Origin: Datura wrightii
Taxonomy: Eukaryota > Streptophyta > Magnoliopsida > Solanales > Solanaceae
Reading direction: 5' to 3'
Length of the DNA: 64,000 nt
Assembly: GCA_035772735.1 (NCBI GenBank)
Contig: JASDFA010000001.1
Span: forward strand, 89,119,501-89,183,500
The notes beneath the pieces are model-generated. The model worked only from the letters and a program-made list of their open reading frames with translations. It did no database searches and had not been told where the DNA came from. The translations under genes and the position numbers were made by a program. This document shows, piece after piece, positions 33,826-45,288 of this stretch; position 1 is the stretch's first letter, and the number at the start of each line of letters is the position of its first letter.

Positions 33826-33843
33826 TCCCCGGCAACGGCGCCA
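33826..33843 (-). other. Element B: primer binding site for tRNA-Asp
   Basis: TGGCGCCGTTGCCGGGGA on the - strand, a perfect tRNA-Asp complement, six bases inside the 5' LTR. Confidence 0.85.
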
Positions 33844-33849
33844 AGAACT

Positions 33850-35318
33850 TGTTCGCGGTTTGTACTGCTCGGGTTGGTATTAAATATTATCAACCGACAC
33901 GCAAGTGCACGTGGTCAAACAAGTAATAAAGTGGCTAAGTAGCCAAGTATCGATCCAAGGAGGCTGCTCTAGATATGTAAAACTGCCTAGTTTACTATAT
34001 TTCTATTCTATCCCTAACTATGTTAACAACAATCCAACCAAGATTTGAGTGAGTTTTTGTTTGTAAACTATTTATATACTACAATTAATAACAACTATTT
34101 ACTTTAGAATTTAGACAATGGATACGCACATGCCAAGGTTAAGAACGAGTAATGAACTTGATAATCATGATAATTTAGTCATCCTCTTCTTCATGTTGCT
34201 AGCCAAGAACGTTGCCTAGAAATTAAAACTTTCGTATTTAATTTCACTTTAGAATCATAAACCATCCGTCTACATTTCTGTGATCAAATGCAATTTATGA
34301 CCTAGCACTACAATTCCGGTTCCTAAATTGACTAATACGGCTTTCAAGTATATTTCTATCAAGAAAGCACATCAAAACCCAATTTTCCCAAATCAAGTTA
34401 AGAACAATACCCTACTAATTCACAACTTTCCAATTTCGTGCTCTCTCGAGTGAAATTGGACTTTTTAGATATACATTAATGGTGGCCAATCAATAATGTA
34501 GTAAGCACAAGAATTAATAGAACAACATGCAAGAAGAAGAAGAAACCATATCAATTATCACCAAAATTCATTACACAAGTTCAAAACCTCAGCAAAGAAG
34601 GGAATTAGCCACTCATTCTTGGATTAATCATCCTAAAATGAGTGTAAATCATGCATACAATTTGAAGGAAAGAAGAAAGGAAGAGAAGAAAACTCTTAGC
34701 TTTTCTATTCTTCAACTGCCACAAACCCACGTTCCTGCTCTCCACTTCTGAACTTAGTCTAAAAACTAAAAACTTATTAAAAATAAACCTAAGTGTGCTA
34801 TTCATACTAGTGGGAAATTTTTCCCGGAATAACAAGCAACGTGTCACGGAGGCCAACGCGGAGCACTGCCTCCGTGACACGACGTGGACGCGGACCCTCT
34901 ATGGAAATTGCAGGGTCCGGATAATTGGCCTCAACGTGGCACGGAGGCCATTGCGGAGTCCTGTCTCCGTGCCACGGAGCTGTCGCGAGGCCTCACTGGA
35001 ATCTGCCAATTAATTTCCTCTCCAGGCAGAGTGCTACCGCGATGGCAGCGTGGCACGGCTCCATCGCGGAGCCAGTGTAAAATGTGCCATCCAAGGTCTT
35101 TTCCACGCTCGCATCCCAGTCCAACTCCGACATAGTCCCAACACGCATTTTAGCTCTTAAAAATCACATTATCCTGCAAAACAAATGCTAATCATGTTGG
35201 TTAGTATAAATTCGCATTTTATTAACAAATACATGATATTGTATACACATTGCACAACAAACAAGGTAAAAATGATACGTTTGAGTATCACTTGGGCATA
35301 TAAATCTGCCCAAGATCA
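33850..35318 (-). mobile_element. Element B: 5' LTR, full length
   Basis: 1469 bp. It holds a dyad unit at about 34847-34888 and a second at about 34940-34985 (TCTCCGTGCCACGGAG), followed in element direction by a TATA box altered to GTATGAATAG (34806-34797), where the 3' LTR has GTATAAATAG. The change may weaken the promoter. Confidence 0.88.
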
Positions 35319-36319
35319 TGCATTTCTTTGAATGAACCAAATTTTTATCCCTCATTTTACCTACCTTGAAAAATTAATCCTAGTTAACCCCATTGAGCCT
35401 TGAGCCTATTCTTTGACAGATGCAACATAAGCTTAATCCTTTTTCTTTCATTAGCCTTGAATTTGAACCAAACTTCTAAGCGCTTAAAGGAAAAATACGA
35501 AAGTGTAAAGGAGTGAGAAGAATGAAAAAGAAGGGAAAGCAGCAATTGTAAAAGTTGAGAAAGGTCGAGGGTGCACTTGTTTGAATACGGGTGAGTATTA
35601 GTAGGGAGTAAGAAAATAAATAAATGAAAAGTTACTTATAGAACTCCTTACTAATAAGCTAAAAGTGCCTAAAGAAATGGGGGAACAAAAGAGGAAATAG
35701 AAAGATGAAAGGAGAAAAAGGTGAAGTGAGAAAAGGGAAGTTCATAATGAAGGCGTGATGTATTAAAAGCGCTTAGGAAAGATAGTCACTGTTACTGGCC
35801 ATAATAGTACCTACCTGCACCTAAGTTACATTACAACCTAAAAAGTCCTACTTGATCTTACATTCATACATCCTTAAATTAGTGGAATAAAACACTAAGG
35901 GCAAGCTTATGGGTCATTACATGATGCATGTGAATTCTTTATGAGAGTGAGTGTAATTCTATTCATGTACCCACATATTTGTGACTTAAAAATTGTTTTT
36001 GCGTGTGAAATTGGGTAACTCTCTTTCCGTGAGGGGCACATGTTGAATGAAGGATATAATTCATGTCGGATTTCTTAATCAGTGATTTGCATGAGTTTGC
36101 TAAAATTGAGAGTCAATTCTTGAGGGTAAGAAGTCTTAACATAGTTGTACTTCATTTCGATGATCAAATCGTTCATGCTCTACTTTTAGCTTATTGTCTT
36201 ACGTAATCATTATAGTCGTAGCTTGAAGAATCTTGCTAAATGAGTTATGGGTGAGTCCCCATATGCATGAGATGTAATAGGTTGTTCGAGGATGAACAAG
36301 ACTTTAAGTGTGGGGTAGG
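35319..36319 (+). other. Element E: 3' non-coding region, right of B, with polypurine tract
   Basis: About 1 kb with no supported gene. It includes a purine-rich run (35480-35740), the conserved block at 35878-35913 (ATTAGTGGAATAA..GGGCAAGCTTATGG), and, just before the LTR, AAGTGTGGGGTAGG (36306-36319), the polypurine tract. Confidence 0.75.
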
Positions 36320-37896
36320 TGATCGTGGGCTAAAATAGCATGCCCGAGTGATGCTTTATACCTTAATGTAGTCTTGTTTATCTAATTTATTTTATACATT
36401 TTCATGTAGTTTTATATAAATGTGAATATATGTGCTAACCAACATGATTAGTCCTTGTTTTGTAGGTTTCAATGATTTTGAGGAACTAATTTATAAGTTG
36501 GTGAAGGAAAGGAATGGAGTCGGAAGCAATCGGCGAAAGTCGGCAAGGAGTAGGCCATGGCAAGGTTGGCCGCGCCAGGCAGTGTGCCACGCTATGCGTG
36601 TGCCGCGCCCAACACCGTGCCACGCCTAGGCATGGCAAGCGAGCAGATGCGGCAGCAGGCAGTGCTCCAGCGCGCCAGCAACGTGCCACGGCAGGCCATC
36701 CCCACGCCCGAGGAGTGTCAACGCGCTGCCCAAGCAGCGTGACATGCTGCCAACGCGGCAAGAAGGCTGACTAGGGTCGATTTTGGGTGATTTCTAGAAA
36801 GCCTTCGCGTTACCTCCATGTCATGGAAGCAGAGCTCCGCGATACACTCCGTGACACGGAGCCGTTCCATGACAAGCTAAATTGGGCACGTTTCTCATTT
36901 ATTATAAATAGGTCCCTTAGCTCCTAATTCCATTTTGGGTCACGATTTTATTCTGGAAAACTACCTAGGAGTGAAGGGAGAAGTGCTAGGGTTTGGCAAA
37001 TTCCCTTCTCATCTACCAAATTCATGTAAGTATGTTAGTTTAGTAGTAGTTAGTTGTAGTTTTACGAACATGAATGGCAAGAACCCTTCCTCTAGGGTTG
37101 AAGCCATGAAATATGATTATGATTTTATGAACTTGTTTTGGAATTAAGTATTCGTTGTTGTTTTCGTCTTGCATTCTGGATTTTTGGTTGTTTTTATGAT
37201 TAATCACCATGAAAACATATATGTTAGCTTGGGCAACTGCTTGAGAAAGAATTACCTAGGTCAGGACATGAGATGTAAGGAGCATGTTTGTATCTCACGA
37301 TATAATTTCGTGTTAGGATAGAAATATACCTAACACCTTGCTTGGTTGATAGACGGGGGTTATTAAGAGACCAACTTAGGATTATCAATCACCACTCGAA
37401 GAAGTAGTTGTGAGGCTAAGTTGAGTTAAATGGTTAGACGTACGAAAGTCCCTAATCGTTTCCCTGTAAACCACAAAATAATTAATTGACCGTGAACTAG
37501 AAATTAGCATCCTCGCTCACAATGATGCAGTGAGGCTAGTTTGTCGTGTTTAGAGGCTCGAGAGACCATGAACATGCAATTCTAATTATGTGAAATAATA
37601 ATCCATAGTTTCATGCTTAACCCATTGTAATTCGTAGTATCGCATGATTATCTGGTTTTAACTCTATGTTGCTCCTAGAGTAAATTCAGGATATTTCATT
37701 GACCAAAACAAACGTAATAAAATCTCCCTCGAAAACTTCTATAACCAACACTTGAGAAAGTTAAGATCACACTTGAAATGGATAGTTAGAGGAATGGGTC
37801 CAGTCCCTGTGGGTTCGACATTCCGGTTCTTAAAAAGAGCCACTATATTACTTGCACGACCCGTACACTTACCGACGCGCGAATAAGGGCACGTCA
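36320..37896 (+). mobile_element. Element E: 3' LTR
   Basis: 1577 bp, beginning TGATCGTGGGC and ending GCACGTCA. It has the same promoter layout as the 5' copy: CTCCGTGACACGGAG near 36848, then TATAAATAG near 36903. One copy of the 33-bp unit instead of two. ATTAT follows at 37897-37901. Confidence 0.9.
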
Positions 37897-37901
37897 ATTA
37901 T

Positions 37902-38517
37902 CATTTTTTAGCTTTGGGTCATTCGATTCAGTTATGATGTTTAGTTATGTTCAGATCATGATTTCAGAAAATAGCATGCAATCCCTACTCTCAGAATCTT
38001 ATCTTGATTATGTTTTATTATATGCATGGTTTAATGATTTTACTTTATTAGCAGTTTTACTTACCTTGCATACTTGGTATATTCCATGTACTAACTGTAT
38101 ACTCTATGCTGTATCGTTTTATCATACAAGATTCGATACGTAGGTTTAGTCTCGTCGGTAGTCAGATTCTATGAGTTAGCTTTCCTTTAGCCTCAGTTGG
38201 TGAGTCCTCATCTTGCAAGGGCCCTTCTTATCAGTTGTACTTCGTCTTTTTAGTCTCCAGATTATAGTGAGTTATTTAGGGTCTTTCCCATCAACTTGTC
38301 AGTGTTAGAGGCTTTTTCGGACATAGTTGTGCTTCAGCTTTCCATTCATGTATGAAATCAGATGTTATTTTTACTTATACTTCCGCTATGTTATTTATGA
38401 TGATCTTTCATTTATTCACAATTGAGTTAGATGTATGCTCATGCCATGGGTCGACTTGGTGCCTCTCAAAATTTCTTGTCCCATGTCTCAATCTGGGCTT
38501 ATGTTCGGGTCGTGACA
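37902..38517 (+). mobile_element. T2: 3' LTR, right part
   Basis: Continues the T2 LTR after E; it aligns with 3390-3872 and then runs to the end GGGTCGTGACA at 38517. Total LTR length without E is about 2.3 kb. Confidence 0.88.
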
Positions 38518-39140
38518 CTAATCTAAATCTAATATTGTGAATCCAATGGGTTTGTGGACCCTAATGATCACAATTGGGTGAAATTGATTATGGTATTGAG
38601 AATATTTGATTGATTTGAGGTTTGTAAAGTGTTATTGGTGATGAAAGTCATTCAATCCTGCCTAGTTGCCTTTATTGCGCGTGAAAGAGCCATTTTAGTT
38701 TGGGTTAGTATCAATCAACAATAACCTAAGGCTCTAACCCTTGTTTAATGGATTCATCTAGATGTATGAGGAATCCAATTAGCAAAATGTAATTAGGTAG
38801 AATGGATCAGAGTTCTCTTTAAATTGATAAAATTGATGTAGACTTACACCATTGGATTTGTTGAAAGACACCCATTGGTTTCCTAAGATGATTGCTTGCA
38901 TATTTATCATAAGCCCATTATCAATTATTCCTTTTGAGTGATTTAGGGGTTTCAACCCATATTTGGGGACACTTCTCCAGTTTTTCTCAAAATTGATTTT
39001 CTCCTTAAGCATTTACATCTTTATCGTGGCCTAACCAAATCTCTGTGGATACGATCCCTACTCCTGAGTTGGGTAATTATACTATATTGGCCACATACAC
39101 ACTTACTAGTTAAGGTGGATTAAGGGAAATATTGTTATTT

Positions 39141-39158
39141 TGGCACTATTTTTGGGGA
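39141..39158 (+). other. D: decayed primer binding site
   Basis: TGGCACTATTTTTGGGGA matches 12 of 18 bases of the tRNA-Asp complement in A and B. Five of six differences are G-to-A or C-to-T, as expected from decay of methylated DNA. Confidence 0.55.
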
Positions 39159-39274
39159 CTTTTACATTGGCCCTATCTAGAATTTTTGATTTGGTATGTT
39201 TGATCGAATATGTTCTATCACTTTTGCTTTGCTTTGTTTTGTGGAACAAGAGTGTGGCTTAACCACAAAGAGAG

Positions 39275-41688
39275 GTGGATAGTGTGTTTGCAAAGGTTAA
39301 CGATGAGGTTGACTTTGTAAGTGCAATTGAGCCACCACAGGTCACTGCTACTTCTTTCAAGATAGATGGTATAGTCAAAGCTAAAGGCCAATTCCATAAC
39401 TCCACAAATAATGATCCTCACCAGCCTCTCAAGAATTTCTTAGAGGTTTGCAATCTCCACAAATAGAACAATGTTTCCGATGATGCCATTAGGCAAGGGT
39501 TTTCAAATACTCTTTGTCTAGCGAAGCTAGAGAGTGGTTGCACTAGTTGCCTCCAAATTCGATGCACACTTGGAAGGATCTTGTCAATGTGTTCCTAAAG
39601 AAGTGGTTATCGTCAAATAAGAAGACGGATCAACGGGATAAGATTTTCTACTTCCAATAGCTCCATGGGAGAAACTCTTTGAAGCGTGGGAAATCTTCAA
39701 GTAATATATACCTAGGGAAACAAACCGCAGGTTTTCAGAGCATTTTATCTTGAAAAATTCTATACCATCTTGGATTCATTGACACAGTCCATGGTAAAAA
39801 ATTGCAGCTGGGGGTTTCTTCATGGATAGGACCTATAACTGGATTTTCATCATTCTTTATCGAATTGCAAAGCATAACCACACCTAGTATGGTGGAGACC
39901 TAAGTGGAGTGTTGAATGTGGGTACACCTTCATTATCTTACTTGATGAAGGAGAACCATGATCATGATCAGATTATGGCGGCTGTGGCCATTAACATAAC
40001 CCTACTAACCAAGAAGTTGATCGAGTGTGAGGTCAAAAAAGTGTATGCTATGGAAGAAGCTCCAAATGGCTCTCAATATAGGCATGGATACCACCTCCTT
40101 CATATCAATACCAACTGTAACAAGAACCACCTCCCATGCAAGTAGAAGATGCTAACTATGTTAGTAACACATTCAGATGTTATAGACCACATTGCCCACC
40201 ACAGCATCAAGGCCATCTGCCTTCCTCATACCAAGGATAATGGTGACCTCAACTGCAAGGTCAAGGTTAATATTATGGAGGAATTACTATGGTGGTCCAA
40301 ATCAAGGGTGGCATAACAATGAAAATTAAGAAAATAGGAGTTCACATCCCTATATCCTACCTAGGGGCCCTTCTACTAGTTCCCATAACTAGAGGGAGGC
40401 GCCTTCTCAAGAGCAAGGATGTTCCTAGATTGAAGGAATGTTGAAGAAAGTGCTTGCCAATCAAGAAAGTTCCGATGCATGTTTGAAAAACTTGATAGGA
40501 ATGTTGGCTCTTACACAACGTCTATTTAGAAACTAGAGCAACAAGTGAGGGATCTTTCATATGCGCAAAACTTCAAGAAAAAGGGGCATCTCCCTAGTGA
40601 CACCGTGGCCAACCCAAAGGGACATGTTGGTACCTCTAATGCTCAATATGTGGCTATTGTCATTAGAAGTTGCAAAACTATGCAACCCATGATTAATGAT
40701 GTTTATGATGGAATTGTTGATAAAGGTGTTGAGAATGAGTGTGAGGGTGATAATAAATGTAAGGGACCAACAAATCACATGTTGATGAGGTTATTTATGA
40801 TGGATTGAAGAAGCCACATGTTGAGGCAGTAAATTATGATGCTACTGTTACTTCCAAAAGAAAGGGGAATGCTAAGAAAAATACCGATGACATTGTTAAA
40901 TCTTTTCCTCCGCCTATTCCTCCTTTTCTGAAAAGGCTAGCCAAACAAACTCTTGATTACAAAATTCCTAAGCACATTGAGTGATTAAAAGAAGAAAGAC
41001 TTTGAGTCCCATTCATAGATGCAATCAAGGAGATGTGTAATATTTCAAAATACTTAACGAAGTTGCCAAGTGATGATGAAGAGTTAGTTCCCATAAAAAC
41101 ATCGAGCGAGTGCCATTATTGCTGGCACAAGTGTAGAGAAGAAAAGTGATTTGGGAGAGTTCACCATACCTTGTAGAATCGAGCATTATGACTACTTACA
41201 TGCTTTGTGTGACAATGGGGCTAGCATAAATTTGATGCCCTTAGCCATATACAAGCGGTCGGAACTGTCCAAGTTAAAGCCCACCACTATGTGACTCCAA
41301 ATTGCCGATAAGTCAATTAAAACACTGGCAAGGGTGATGGAGGACGTATTGGAGAATGTTGGAAACGTTTGTTCCTTCCGATTTTGTGGTGTTATATTGT
41401 GACGTCGACAAGGACATCCCAATCGTTCTTAGGAGAACTTTTCTTGCTATTGGATGGGCATTTATGGACTTGAAGAAGCATGAAGCATCACCTTTAAAAT
41501 GGGGAAAAGTCCACTTATTGCCCATAGATATTGGGAATATTTGTTTGGCTAGCATAGTTGAGGATGAGATGGGAAGAGATGGGCATGAATCCAAAGCATC
41601 ACCCAAAAAGAAGAAGGCTAAAGCAAGTGGTGAAGCAGTATCTCAATGGATCCAAGGGATGGAAATAAGTAAGAAAGTCCCATCCTAA
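39275..41688 (+). pseudogene. D: gag-protease remains
   Basis: Broken frames with recognisable Athila pieces. Gag near 39380-39560 has FHNSTNNDPHQPLKNFLEVC and VSDDAIRQGFSNTL. Near 40380-40640 there is a region like the gag C-terminus (AQNFKKKGHLPSDTVANPKG; A-C have GGLPSDTDPNPKQ). Protease near 41150-41480 reads LGEFTIPC, LCDNGASINLMPLAIYK (active-site Asp kept, DNG) and VPSDFVVLYCDVDKD. A lysine-rich tail ends at 41688. Frameshifts and stops occur throughout. Stretches between these pieces are probably also gag but too worn to prove. Confidence 0.65.
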
Positions 41689-41723
41689 GAACAACTCACC
41701 AATTGGCTGAATCAAGAATCTTG

Positions 41724-41771
41724 CATCATGCTGTGATGTTAAATTAGGTGCTTCTTGGGATGCAACCCAAG
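41724..41771 (+). other. D: post-pol stem-loop pair (H1, H2)
   Basis: H1 is CATCA-TGCTG-TGATG (41724-41738), a perfect 5-bp stem. H2 is CTTGGG-ATGCAA-CCCAAG (41754-41771), a perfect 6-bp stem. A second, worn copy of the pair follows (about 41794-41843, CACGTCATGCTGTAACATTG then TTTTTGGGAGATAATCC), as if the module had been duplicated. Confidence 0.6.
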
Positions 41772-42148
41772 GGATGCTACACCTGGTATAGTATCCACGT
41801 CATGCTGTAACATTGACTCAAGCACTTTTTGGGAGATAATCCATGTTTTTTCGGACTAATGTGTGTTGATGAATGCAGATGTGAACTTAGAGTGGTGGAG
41901 AAAATTGAATATAGTAGAAAAGGAAAAATTCAACCTCCAAAGGATGGTTGGAAAGATGGACTGCATCATCAAGATGTGGACCATCAATTCTTCTGTCACT
42001 TGAGGCCAAGTATGGACAAGTTCTATTTGAAGAAAGTCGAATGACAGTCCGATGTGTGGACTGCATCTTGGCTTGACTGTCTGTCTTTCATGCTTAAAAA
42101 GAGAGGGATAATTGGCTCATTATTTGGTCGGTGCATTTTTATGTAGCG

Positions 42149-42171
42149 GGTCATCTTTTAAAAAGATGACC
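42149..42171 (+). promoter_or_regulatory. D: 23-bp perfect palindrome
   Basis: Two 11-base arms (GGTCATCTTTT and AAAAGATGACC) flank one central A. It lies between the stem-loop pair and the ORF3-like region, the place where A-C carry their promoter dyads. Confidence 0.6.
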
Positions 42172-42760
42172 ACCCCTTGGAGGACCTGGCCCAACTTGAT
42201 TTTCCCTCCATGTTTATTAGGCCTTAACATGTATCTTTTACTGTGTATTATTATATCTCTTGTCTCTGTCTTCTTCGTTTCTTCATCACCGAGAAATCTA
42301 CCATTGATGAAACTTTACTAGCTTAAAAACTTGCATTACATATCATTTACATTTACACACTTCAATCACTATCATTCAAGAAAATTTAGATCGAGCATCT
42401 AGGGCTCAATTGAATCGAGCAGTCCATCCTTCACTTCAAAGCACACATGCAACACTTTCTCTATGCTAAACCTAGGTATTTTTATAAATTTCTAGCTTGC
42501 ATATACGTAATTTTTGTATCATTCTATTGGGTTTTGAATACCATTTCTTGGAATTTAAAGTGGGAGGAGGAGGGAGGGGACACCTTGGGGGAATTATGTG
42601 ATAAATGGATGGGGAAATTCTGAACAAGCTTGATGTTGCAATGAACTAGGTCCGTCCTTGTAACAGATGACCAATTTTTCCCCGTCCAATACTTGATGTG
42701 CTAAAATTGATCAAAATGATGGATAATTGTCATTTCCCCTGTTGACAACTAAGAAAATTG

Positions 42761-42890
42761 ATCATCTTTTGAAAAGACAAATCGTATATCCATCTTTTGA
42801 ACCAGCATCCAGTCAGTTTGAGTCGAAGGATGAATCAAGAGAGGAACTATTTTTTCAAAAGATGATCTACACTTTAGTTCATCCTTTGAA
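42761..42890 (+). repeat. D: repeated CATCTTTTGAA motif
   Basis: Four further copies of the arm of the 23-bp palindrome in both orientations: GATCATCTTTTGAAAAGA (42761), CATCTTTTGAA (about 42792), TTTTTTCAAAAGATGATC (about 42850) and CATCCTTTGAA (about 42882). They form a cluster some 160-290 bases upstream of the ORF3-like start. Confidence 0.5.
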
Positions 42891-43047
42891 GTAGCTTAAC
42901 TAGTTTGTTGAGTTTAGAGATGGTGCAATATGCAGCCTATCTCTTTAAGATAAATACTTTCTTTTCCTCCGTCTCTTAGACTTTAATGTTTAATTCCATA
43001 TTATTCAATACTAGTGTACTTACCATTTGTTTCATGATCATCGGATA

Positions 43048-43521
43048 TGGCACCAAAATGAGCAATACCGAGAGATGGCAGGGCCAACACACTAAAAAGG
43101 TCCTTAGTCCAAGACAAAACATAGAGTATCAGCCTCTGACACTAAGATGGCTACCATATTAGCATCGTCCTTGTCACCCTCTCACTCTACAAGGATATCA
43201 TCAGTAGAGACACTATCTCTAGGATCTTCATCCCAGTCATCTGAGGAGTCAGCACATGCCTAGTCAAGTGGGCAGTAGATAGAGGTTTACTCTAGAGAGT
43301 GCACAAGAGATGACTCCGCTAGCTAGCCAGGTTGCCTCAGTGGAGAAGATAAGAAAGCTGGGGTAAGACATGTTCCAATTGAGATGGGCAGCATAGGGTG
43401 CCCGAGATAGGTATTTTGGAAGGACGAGCAAATCATAATGGAAACCCATCAGAGCATCACAAAGGAAAAGACCATCAACAACACTTGGTTAAATCAATAC
43501 TATAACATCCTACAAGTCCCT
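43048..43521 (+). pseudogene. D: possible start of ORF3, worn
   Basis: Begins ATGGCACCAAAATGAGC, with a stop at the fifth codon and many more stops later. Short fragments such as VPEIGILEGRANH can be read, but I find no secure match to ORF3 of A-C or G. The assignment rests on position: after stem-loops and palindromes, as in the other elements. It ends where C begins. It could equally be unrelated non-coding sequence. Confidence 0.3.
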
Positions 43522-44571
43522 GGCTCTGGCGTTCTCGCCAAAGGGGTAGTCCAGCTCCAGCTGCCATAACTCCTCCTCGGTGGCTGGTCTCCCACCTATC
43601 CGTAGCTGCAGCATCTGCATGCCAAACATACAGGCCATGTATTGATCGTCACGAGCATGTCACTCGCCCAAGGTCAGCACAGGTCCATGTGTAGTGTCGG
43701 GGGCCTTAGTCTTTGTCACGTCGAGGGCCCTCCGCTCCAGTTGTGGAATATAGTCCAAGGCTTCTTCCTCAATGTCGAGGCCTCGGAGGAAGGTGGTGAT
43801 GAGTCCGCCAAACCCGTATCTGTGGCCCTGGTGCAGTCTGGCTCTCTTCATGGCGGATATTATGACCGCCCCAACATTAATCTCAAGCCCTTTCATAAGG
43901 GAATACACCAAGCAGACACGGTCCCGGGTCACGTCTGTCATATGAACTCCCGGGATCAAGCACGAACATACAATTTTTAGCCAGATTCTGGCCTCCCTGT
44001 TCATCTGCGAGTAGGGCAGAGTCTGGTGGTACCCCCTCTCTTTGTGTCTACTCCATCGGGCTGTGGATCGAGCCCCACACAACGTACGTCTGATGTCGGC
44101 GTACGGTGGAGTGATGTTTAGCTGGCGGAGAACGTGGGCGTCTGTGTCCCACGCTCCAACGATGGCATTCAGCTGCTGGGGTTCCAGAGTGACAATCTGC
44201 CCTCTGATTTTAATAGTGTGGCTCCTGATGGCCGGGTTCCAGTTGGCATAAAATTCCCGGACCAAGTGAAGGTTGCACTCCTTGGGCTCCTGAAAAATAA
44301 AGCTGAGCCCAGCTGCCTCAATCCTCTGTACAATGCGAGGGAACTCCTGTGCAAGTGGTTCCCTTGCAATATGTTCCTCCGGGAAGTACTTGTTTTCTTT
44401 GTGCTTCGCGTACCATTTCTTCCCTTCATCGGTGACCCATCGTGTTCCGTATCGGCGGTGTTGGCCGCGCGGAACAGCAGGTGCAGCTGGGACTGCAGTG
44501 CCCAGTCTCATCCTTTTTCTGCCGGTGCCTGAGGTAGAAGCACCCTTGCCTTTGTCTTGCCTGCTAGCCAT
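43522..44571 (-). pseudogene. Element C: ORF3, truncated
   Basis: Starts MASRQDKGKGASTSG at 44571. Open to TGA at 43660-43662, where B reads CGA in GERHARDDQYM. The frame continues past it to ENARA at 43522, where the element is cut, so the acidic tail (about 55 codons) is missing. It shows the unbroken N-terminal half lacking in A and B: YGTRWVTDEGKKWYAKHKEN, AGLSFIFQEPKECNLHLVRE. N-terminal basic run RKRMR. Not a membrane protein. Confidence 0.85.
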
Positions 44572-44576
44572 TGTAC

Positions 44577-45288
44577 CTGTCAGTTTACACAAACAAGCAC
44601 AACGTTAAGCTAAAAACTTGTTAGCTTCGGCTAAGGTCGGGTTAAACAAATTTTACCCCACACTTAGTTCTTAACAATATTTACAAAATTTCAGCAAGGA
44701 TAGCTCTATTTACAACCCCAAACACAAACAACAATACACATATTTCTTAGCGCGTTCACAACAAAATTTCGACAGCATAACGGTTAGTGTACTACTCAGA
44801 CTTCATACAGCTAATACCCAATCCTACTATCGCTACCAATTCAACCATCGCACAAGCAACAAAACAACCACAAACTAAAAACAACTAGAAAAATATTTCA
44901 TATACAAGCTAATCTAAACAATCTAACCAATTCACACATTATGCAATTTCCCACAAAAATTCGCGAATTGGTCGTCTTTGAACATTTACACACTATTTAC
45001 CACGACTTATCTCAAATAATAAACACACCCCGGCATCGAATTCACCAAACAATCAAGTTGCCCAAGTCAAATTCAACAACCCAAGCCCTAGGATAGAGTT
45101 CGACGATCAATTTTGAATTATTTACATAATCGACAAGTTCAAATGCCAAATACAACAATCCGAACATAATCAATCACAACATAATTCACCATCATGTTTA
45201 ATTTCTACCTAAGGTGGTATGTCTCACCTTACAAGCCCAAAATTGACAAAAATTGCCAAAAAAATTGAGTTAGACGATGAAAACATAC
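44577..45288 (-). other. Element C: predicted leader intron of ORF3
   Basis: Donor TAAG|GTATGTTTTC at 45288 and acceptor CTGACAG at 44577 on the - strand, 712 nt. Same boundaries as in A and B. Confidence 0.6.

Larger units (their letters stand above)
25525..35318 (-). mobile_element. Element B: Athila-like, gag-pro plus ORF3, no pol
   Basis: A complete - strand element of 9.8 kb with LTRs at 33850-35318 (5') and 25525-26880 (3'). The flanks are GGCAT (25520-25524) and TGCAT (35319-35323), a target duplication with one mismatch. Same order as A: primer site, gag, protease, stem-loop pair, internal promoter, intron, ORF3, non-coding region. Pol is missing with the same junction as in A. Apart from a 113-bp deletion in the 3' LTR, I count about 12 differences between the LTRs, so B is the younger insertion, as its innermost place in the nest requires. 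Confidence 0.92.
20361..37896 (+). mobile_element. Element E: Athila-like, gag-pro only, carrying element B
   Basis: A complete + strand element with LTRs at 20361-21974 and 36320-37896 and the target duplication ATTAT (20356-20360, 37897-37901). Without the nested B it is about 7.7 kb. It has a tRNA-Asp-like primer site, gag and protease, the post-pol stem-loop pair, about 1.9 kb of non-coding sequence and a purine tract. There is no RT, RNase H, integrase or ORF3, so it is non-autonomous and resembles the terminal-repeat-with-gag class. Its gag-pro is clearly diverged from that of A-C, so it is a separate subfamily. Confidence 0.92.
3086..38517 (+). mobile_element. T2: Tekay-like LTR retrotransposon carrying nested insertions
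   Basis: T2 is a Ty3/gypsy chromovirus on the + strand. Its parts in order are a partial 5' LTR (3086-3872), gag (4055-5250), protease (5300-5890), RT (5893-6610), RNase H (6625-7363), integrase (17104-18088), chromodomain (18089-18423), purine tract (18655-18669) and a 3' LTR in two pieces (18670-20360 and 37902-38517). Element A interrupts the RNase H-integrase linker and element E interrupts the 3' LTR; both have 5-bp target duplications, so T2 is older than either. The polyprotein has many stops and frameshifts and is dead. The bases after its end (38518-38522, CTAAT) are the predicted target duplication; the left copy should lie outside the window. Confidence 0.85.
38518..43521 (+). mobile_element. 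D: old Athila-like element, partial
   Basis: A degenerate + strand Athila-like element: the last part of an LTR (38518 to about 39130), a decayed tRNA-Asp primer site, gag-protease remains (39275-41688), the stem-loop pair (41724-41771), palindromes (42149 onward) and the start of an ORF3-like region (43048). No RT or integrase is seen. T2 appears to have inserted into its LTR, so the start of D lies outside the window. At 43521 it meets truncated element C abruptly, which points to a deletion. Sequence decay makes it the oldest element here. Confidence 0.7.

Noticed and set aside
38518..39130. Possible single-copy host DNA right of T2
   Set aside because: It leads into a decayed tRNA-Asp primer site and Athila gag, so it is most likely the end of an old LTR.
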